A stretch of DNA of 64,000 nt, from the NCBI GenBank assembly GCA_963971425.1, contig OZ020520.1:24074754-24138753 (forward strand), read 5' to 3'. The notes beneath the pieces were generated by a model. The model did not search any database, was not told where the DNA came from, and worked only from the letters and a program-made list of their open reading frames with translations. The DNA is from Bryoerythrophyllum caledonicum. Taxonomy: Eukaryota; Streptophyta; Bryopsida; Pottiales; Pottiaceae. The position numbers and the translations under genes were made by a program. Below are positions 58,401 to 64,000 of this stretch, piece by piece (within the stretch, counting starts at the first letter, position 1; every line of letters starts with the position of its first letter).

Positions 58401-58588
58401 TACGTTGGCTGGAATACCCTTAAGCTCAATATATGACCAAACAAATACATCGCAATCTCCCTCACAAGGGCACTGTAGGCCTCAACCTCTTCCATACTTA
58501 GAGAACTTCCCATCTTCATCTATTTGTCTTCTTCACCCTCCATTTTGATCGTAACATACTTCCAATCCTCCTTAGTCACATGGGATTG
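58401..58588 (-). pseudogene. Broken linker between protease and RT
   Basis: The frame of the protease segment continues past its stop at 58589-58591 as QSHVTKEDWKYVTIKMEGEE, meets a second stop, resumes as SLSMEEVEAYSALVREIA, and then needs a one-base shift to reach the RT frame. This shows accumulated inactivating changes. Confidence 0.65.
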
Positions 58589-60184
58589 TTATGAATTCTC
58601 CCTATACCAATCGGTAGGCACATTTGGGTAACTTGCCACGTCTTCTCTGGCCACAATCCCCCTCGAATCCGTCTTGAACCTCAAAGATCCTTCCAGTGTC
58701 TCTTGTCCTTCTAAAATGTCTAAGTCTTGCTCTCCTATGTTCGCAACGGTTGAGTCTTGATTAATGTCTATCAACGTGACTAACCCCTCGTCGTAATCCA
58801 TCATGTCAAGGAAATAAACATCCATCTCTAAGTCCGAAGAGGAACAAGGGTGTTCCTCCAACCATGTCCCAAAATCACCATTGTCTTGCCAATTGTACAA
58901 ACTAGGACCTAAACAAGTCAACAACTTTGGAAACATCTCTACAATAGTCTGACCTGCTAACGCATTTCCGTCGATTGAACCCACCTCTACTTGAGGAGTG
59001 GTTTTTTCCGCTGTTTCAAAAGTGGTGTTCCTCTCAACGCCGGCGACTCTCATGGACTTAATTTGTACCTTCGTGGCCCTGTCAGGAGGACCATAAGAAA
59101 TCGCGGGCTTCTCCCCTCCCCAATTGACCGTGGCATTAGCCATTCGTAACCATGGGCGTCCCAAAAGCAATGGAAAAGCCTCCTTTGACGCATACATCTT
59201 GATCACATGGAAGGTAACCAAGTATTCCACACCCCCCGTAATCATTTTGCAATTCTGAATCTGGCCTATTGGTTTAGCCGGGCTCTGCTCCGCCATATTC
59301 AGAACAAAGGGTGAAGGGCCCGTCAGGCTTAATCCTAGTTTCTCCATGGTATGTAATGGCATAATATTGAGTCCACTTCCCCCATCAACCAACACCTTTG
59401 GTATTACCTTGTCTACTATCTCAACCTCAATCTCCACCGCTTGCACATCAAACGGCTTCACCACCCCTTTCGCTCGGGCCACCAACTTAGACTTGACCTT
59501 CTTCTTACGTCGAGCCACAGGTAAACCTTCCTTAAAACTCTTCCTCATCAATGGAGAAACCTCTAAAAGTTGTGCCAAAGTAATATCCGCCTTCACCTTC
59601 TGCAGATCCTTCCACAAGTCATACACCCTATGAGTAGGACTTAAAGTCCTTCGACGCCTGACCTCAAATTCTTCTAATGGAATGCCTGGACCTTTCCAAC
59701 CGTTCTTGTCCATCTCCGCCTCGTCCAAGTCTTCACTAAGCTCTAACTCTTTGCCTCCCAACGGTTCCCAACCTGATTGCTCTACCCCAGCTTCTACCGC
59801 AATCTTGGCGGCCTCCTTCGCCGTATCATCCAAAACTTGAAGATCAGTCAAAGAAGGCGATAAAGAAGGTGATGCAGTTCCACTGCTTCTATTAGTTCTG
59901 CTATACACTCGGTATGTACCCGCTCTAAGCAACCAAAGCTCGTCCACGCCGTTGACACTACTAATCTGTGCAACTGAATGCGTAATCTCACCCGTGATTG
60001 CATCGAATACTTCTCGATCAACGTGAACAATTCCCTCAGTGATCTTGAATCTCAATGCTAGACGACTACCACTCACTGAAGCGAAGCCACTGTCACCAAC
60101 TAAAAAAGAAACTGGTACAGCTGATTCCTTGCCTTGAAGCATGACACAACTACAGAGCTCATCGTCAACAGCTGCCATTATCAA
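58589..60184 (-). pseudogene. Retropepsin segment with unusual N-terminal region
   Basis: A 531-residue frame with ATG near 60178 (MAAVDDELCSCVMLQG). The retropepsin core is at about residues 258-350: KVLVDGGSGLNIMPL (Asp-Gly-Gly in place of the usual Asp-Thr/Ser-Gly), then the hydrophobic-hydrophobic-Gly block FPLLLGRPWL. The first roughly 230 residues are acidic, with a mixed linker (RSSGTASPSLSPSLTDLQ) and a basic patch (PVARRKKKVKSKLV). They show neither capsid nor zinc-knuckle features. The origin of that part is unknown. Confidence 0.7.
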
Positions 60185-60730
60185 AGAGGTCGAAGTATGG
60201 AAGTAATAAATTGGGATGACAATGACTAGAGAGGGAATTCAAGGGAGTTTGTAAGGGACATATATACTCTTAGTTCCACAAAAGGACTGAAGAGACCATT
60301 ATATGATTCGCGGAGCCGTGTCAAATAAAGCACACTGGACTTGGCGATATGTGGCCGTCTTTCTTCAATAATGTTAGTCTAATAAAATTTATGATAATTT
60401 CCCCCCCTTAGTCCATGCTAAAGTTCGACTAAAATAAGATTGTAAGATTGTTCAATCTCAATCGAGCCAGCGTTAACATTATTCCAAATTGGTATGCCTA
60501 ATCTAAGAGCCACATTGTGAAGGAATTCTGAAGAGATAGAACAGATTAAAATTCACATACCGCCGATGTGTTATTGTAGGTGCTCGAAATAAATATGGTA
60601 TGTGTAATAAAAGAATCACATCTAGCGGAGGTAGAAGTAATTTCACTTGTTTATGTCACTTATCTGGAACAATAAATAATTGCGGAATAAAAGAGTAGTT
60701 GAACGCTAGAAAAAATTCATATCACTAAAC
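60185..60730. other. Upstream flank of the retroelement, no gene seen
   Basis: AT-rich sequence with a pyrimidine tract (TTTCCCCCCCTTAG, about 60399). No LTR end or primer-binding site was recognised. Confidence 0.4.
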
Positions 60731-61006
60731 ATGAAGAGAAGAAAGAGGAAAGCTTTGTACTTTAGTGATGCTAAGATGTTGAAGAGGAGTAGGCAAATGA
60801 GGGAGAAGAAGTCGAAGCCAAGGGATGTTGATCTAGGCGATACTGCAAGGGTTTTGACTTTTGAGGATGAATCACAATGCATTCTAGTTATGTATAGTTG
60901 GAGTAGTCCCGAGCTTTTGATTATTGCAGAGCATCACACTGAAGAAATGCTACTTGGCGAAGATGTGGAAACGAACCCCGATAGGAGATGTGCAACTGAT
61001 TATTGA
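60731..61006 (+). CDS. Small basic protein of unknown function
   Basis: 91 codons from ATG at 60731 (MKRRKRKALYFSDAKMLKRS) to TGA 61004-61006. The first 30 residues are dense in Lys/Arg and resemble a nuclear localisation region. The second half is acidic and hydrophobic (ILVMYSWSSPELLIIAEHH). I do not recognise it. It lies between the decayed retroelement and tandem repeats, so it may be a gene fragment. The upstream region is AT-rich and the ATG is the first in frame. Confidence 0.35.
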   Translation: MKRRKRKALYFSDAKMLKRSRQMREKKSKPRDVDLGDTARVLTFEDESQCILVMYSWSSPELLIIAEHHTEEMLLGEDVETNPDRRCATDY

Positions 61007-61499
61007 CTTGATAAGTCCTCATTGTTGCTTAATGTCGTTGTCGATAGTTTTTGATCACTTATTTAGTATACACAAGTCTTAGCGAGTTCAGATTTTGGGT
61101 CATTCCGGTTTGATTGTATTCTATCATATCAAGTATACTGGGTTGATTGCATTATATCTCGTCTAGGGGATCCCTTTTCGAAACTAGTTCAATGCTACAT
61201 GGGTTCTGAATTTAGGTTGCTTTCACAATACATGAAATCAAGGCTTGGAGTACGTTGAACTTAGCTCTCGTCAGTATGGTTTCGAGAAGTAAGAATCGGG
61301 TGGCATTGACAGTACTTGAGATTAGGGCTTTGAGATGATAGAATTTGATGATCATGATAGAACACTAAGTTAATGTCAAGAATGGCGGCATCACTGTCTT
61401 AACGAATTGATACCGTGCCCCCTTCCCCCCTATTTCCCGCGCTCTAGAGTCTCTTCCTTCAGTTCTTTCTCTTTTTCCCACCTATGGGGGTTTCCAATT

Positions 61500-62065
61500 C
61501 AATGAACTCTCCCTCCACAATAGGACGCGACAGTAAGGGAGATAGAGTCGGGACAGTGAGGAAATAGAATGTGGAGAGAAAGGGAGGTAGAGATAGGACT
61601 GTAAGGGAGGAAGAGTCGGGAAGTAATAAGGGAAGAAGAGTTGGGAAAGTAGAGAGATATAGTTGGGAGAGTAAGGAGTGAAGAGTGAGTTAGACGCGTC
61701 GCGCCGTGACTGTTATTAAGTCGGAGTGGGTGACAACAGTACCGGACGGGAGGAAGAGTCGAGGCAGAATGGGATGTAGAGTCTGTAGACTAAGGGAAGT
61801 AGAGTTGGGACAACAGGGAGATAGAGTCGTGAGTGTAAGGAGAGAACAGTGGTGTAGACGCGCCGTGCCGTGACTGTTTGGGTGTAGAAGTGCGTGGCAG
61901 CAGAACCAGACAAGAAGGAGCCGCGCCGCGCCGCGAAAGGAAGGGAATGAATGTGAGTCTGGACAGTAGCTTAGTTGTGACAGAAAAGTGAGTCGAGACA
62001 TTAAGAGAGTCGGAGCTGTGAGTCTTCAGGCGAGACTGCCGCGCCTTGACGTGCCGCGCCAGAGA
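61500..62065. repeat. G/A-rich tandem repeats with a 170-bp higher-order unit
   Basis: Short units of the type AGGGAGATAGAGTCGGGA recur from 61535 to 61830. A longer block (TAGACGCG.CGCGCCGTGACTG ... CAG.ACC.GAC.AGAAGGAG) occurs at about 61690-61760 and again at 61855-61925, about 170 bp apart. Frames on the minus strand across this stretch are products of the repeat. Confidence 0.7.
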
Positions 62066-62299
62066 GGGCAAGTAAGTGGTGAGTCATCGAAATCGAGGGC
62101 GACTTGGGGTTGCTTTGAATTCCTTTAGATTGATGTACTTCACTGATTAGGGTTTTGTGACCTCACAAGTTTTTAAGATCCGTATCTCCTTTTGAAACAG
62201 CCAAGGGTTTCTGGATTTTGTGTTCGCGCTACAACGGAGGTGTACGAAGACGGCGACGTAAGTAGAGCAAAAATTGGCGACGTGAGAGGACAACTCATC

Positions 62300-63180
62300 G
62301 ATCCCTTGGTGGTGCCGTTGTCAGCACCCCCTCGGTGGTGCCTCTCTCCGCGAGAGAAGAGGCACCATCGAGGGGGTGTCGGCAGCGGCACCTCCTCGAA
62401 GGTGACGCTGTCTATCAAGGCAGCGCCACCTCCTCGGAAGTGCCGCTGTCGGTACCCCCTCCGTAGTGCCCCTCTCCATAAGTAGAGAGGCAACTCCTTG
62501 GAGGTGACGCTCTCTATCAAGGCAACGCCACCTCCAAAGAGGTGCCGCTATCGGCACCCCCTCGGTGGTGCCCCTCTCCACGAGGGGAGAGGCACCATCG
62601 AGGGGGTGCCGGCAGCGGCACCTCCGAGGAGGTGCCGTTATCTGCACCTCCTCGGTGGCGCCCCTCTCTGCCAGGGGAGAGGCGCCACCGAGGAGGTGCC
62701 GTTGTCAACACCCCCTTGGTAGTGCCCCTCTCCGCGAGAGGAGAGGCACAACCGAGGTGGTGCCGGGAGCGGCACCTCCTCGGAGGTGACGTTGTCTATG
62801 AAGGGAGCGCCACCTCTGAGGAGGTGCCGCTGTCGGCACCCCCTTGGTGGCGCCCCTCTTTGCGAGGGGAGAGGCGCCACCGAGGGGGTGCTGGCAGCGT
62901 CGCCTCCTCGGAGGTGACGCTATCTATTAAGGCAGCGGCACCTCCGAGGAGGTGCCGCTATCGGCACCCCCTCGCTAGCGCCCCTCTCCGCAAGAGGAGA
63001 GGCACCACCGAGGGGGTGCCGGCAGCGTCACCTCCTCGGAGGTGACACTGTCGATCAAAGGAGCGCCAGCTCCAAGGAGATGCCGCTCTTGGCACCCTAT
63101 CGGTGGTGCCCGTCTCCGCGAGAGGAGAGGCACCACCGAGGAGGTGCCGGCAGCGCCACGTCCTCGGAGGTGGCGCTGCG
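62300..63180. repeat. GC-rich tandem array of hairpin-forming units (about 128-130 bp)
   Basis: An anchor of the type CGGCACCCCCTCGGTGGTGCC recurs at about 62320, 62449, 62550, 62641, 62705, 62835, 62961 and 63090. Each unit alternates two inverted repeats. One is GGCACC..CTCGGTGGTGCC paired with GGCACCACCGAGGGGGTGCC across CCCCTCTCC..GAGAGGAGA. The other is built from GTCACCTCCTCGGAGGTGAC and GCGGCACCTCCGAGGAGGTG. Most frames on both strands stay open because the unit has no stops. It ends about 110 bp before an exon of the gene at 63292. Confidence 0.9.
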
Positions 63181-63291
63181 TATCTAGGCACTCCTCGGGG
63201 TTGCTATCAATGTATTTATCGACTTTACATTGCGAGGCCTCTTTCTTTAACTGTATGGTGTTTATTAATGTTTTTTTCATTGTGATCTTAG

Positions 63292-63942
63292 AGTTTTCTA
63301 TCACTGCTGAGACTGGCTCCGACCTTCACAACTCAGAGAATGAAGGTATTGTATGCACCTTTATTTTTTTACTTTAGTTTTTGTTTTCTTATGCGGATTT
63401 TTGACTGTTTTTCAGGAATTCCGGCGATTGAGACTATAGTCCTTGACGAGGAGGACATTGTTCTTAGTATGAAGCCCATGTGTGCTGACGAGCTTGGGAA
63501 GGAGATGGATGACTTGGTGTTAAAGGAGTCCGTGAACACAAACCTCGTTTTGGAGAGGCTCCATTTCAAACCAAAGGCCAAATCAAAGTTACATATCCCT
63601 CTTTGCAGAATGATATCATTACCGGTTGTTAGGCCTTTCTTGAAGAATGATGTTATGGGACTGGGAGCTCATTTTGTAAGCACATGGTACATGGATGGCC
63701 ACGGTGTGTTCTACGTGGCTGTGGAGAACAACGAAGGTAAGACTGTTCCTGTCTCTGAGGCAATATCAGGATCCTGGAGTCCACTCTCGACCAGTGTAAA
63801 TGAGTGCTTCAAAATAGACTTGCAGAATGATGAGGATTTGAAACAATTCTCTGGAATCATGTTCCACGTGTGGGATGGAAACCACAGATTACAGGCTTGG
63901 ATGCCTGTAATCAACGGAGATCATTTCAATGACATCAACTAG
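63292..63942 (+). CDS. Unknown protein, C-terminal exons (partial gene)
   Basis: Two joined exons: 63292-63345 (after acceptor GATCTTAG) and 63416-63942, with phase kept at SENE|GIPAIE, ending at a TAG stop (63940-63942). The product reads LDEEDIVLSMKPMCADELGK, FKPKAKSKLHIPLCRM, MGLGAHFVSTWYMDGHGVFY, GSWSPLSTSVNECFKIDL and MFHVWDGNHRLQAWMPVING. The VWDGNHRLQAW segment is reminiscent of the G-x-HR-x-x-A motif of ParB/sulfiredoxin-type domains, but that is only a resemblance. Upstream exons are not visible; they would lie in or beyond the hairpin array. Codon usage and splice site support a real gene. Confidence 0.55.
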   Translation, partial: SFLSLLRLAPTFTTQRMKVLYAPLFFYFSFCFLMRIFDCFSGIPAIETIVLDEEDIVLSMKPMCADELGKEMDDLVLKESVNTNLVLERLHFKPKAKSKLHIPLCRMISLPVVRPFLKNDVMGLGAHFVSTWYMDGHGVFYVAVENNEGKTVPVSEAISGSWSPLSTSVNECFKIDLQNDEDLKQFSGIMFHVWDGNHRLQAWMPVINGDHFNDIN

Positions 63943-64000
63943 CATTTCGCGTTGGAATCTATCATTCTGATTAATGTGGACGGTCAAGTGGCTCCTCTAC

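Larger units (their letters stand above)
55779..60184 (-). mobile_element. Degenerate Ty3-type LTR retrotransposon body
   Basis: On the minus strand the order is protease, reverse transcriptase, RNase H, integrase, which is Ty3-type. The frame is shared over most of the length but carries three in-frame stops and one frameshift (near 58457). No capsid or CCHC zinc-knuckle is recognisable upstream. No LTR pair, primer-binding site or polypurine tract could be fixed at the ends. The decay suggests an old, inactive copy, although amino-acid conservation is good. Confidence 0.85.

Noticed and set aside
59900..60180. A dUTPase or other enzyme domain at the N-terminus of the retroelement protease frame
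   Set aside because: None of the expected dUTPase motifs can be read; left as unidentified.
62173..63191. Many long open frames on both strands of the 62-63 kb array (RGG/APPR-rich translations)
   Set aside because: All frames are open because the GC-rich repeat unit contains few stops; the translations are periodic and strand-symmetric.

Overview
This is nuclear DNA from a land plant. The supported genes have many short GT-AG introns and belong to plant families: a chloroplast-lumen FKBP immunophilin, a lipid-transfer protein with the eight-cysteine pattern, an LRR-III receptor-like kinase, nucleoporin NUP58, and a plastid-type starch/glycogen branching enzyme. The rest is AT-rich and full of short TTAA-flanked elements, which together with an intact Tc1-type transposon suggests an early-diverging lineage such as a bryophyte or lycophyte. 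That placement is inference; the sequence cannot settle the species.

Layout. 1-9.4 kb is a repeat bed: several families of short elements flanked by TTAA, and a 3.04-kb pogo/Tigger transposon (4561-7598) whose transposase has one in-frame stop. 9.4-12.6 kb holds a minisatellite, a small hydrophilic single-exon ORF, a candidate orphan exon, and the splicing-factor gene SF3B5 (minus strand). 15.1-17.2 kb is an eight-exon FKBP16-1-like gene. 19.65-22.97 kb is an LRR-III receptor-like (pseudo)kinase. 23-28.7 kb is repeats. 28.8-31.7 kb is NUP58 with GLFG repeats. 32.2-34.5 kb is a stack of short elements, followed by a 14-exon branching enzyme gene (34.87-40.49 kb).

41.66-43.33 kb is a complete Tc1-type transposon with 27-bp terminal inverted repeats, a TA target duplication and an uninterrupted transposase. 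44.0-49.1 kb is an inverted duplication carrying two identical lipid-transfer protein genes, divergently transcribed. A 200-N gap lies in its middle, and the 1,319 bp on one side of the gap recurs on the other side, so the assembly there is probably falsely duplicated. 49-55.6 kb has little coding signal apart from a fragment resembling a LINE 3' end. 55.8-60.2 kb (minus) is a decayed Ty3-type retrotransposon with protease, RT/RNase H and integrase but no recognisable Gag. 61.5-63.2 kb is tandem repeats, including a GC-rich array of hairpin-forming units, next to a gene of unknown function at the right edge.

The host genes are unrelated housekeeping and signalling genes with no operon-like logic. 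What connects the window is its mobile DNA. Several short-element families end in CCCCTAAAGG-like or GGTAAGGCCCCC-like sequences next to TTAA, and they repeatedly abut one another at a single shared TTAA. No transposase for them was seen here.
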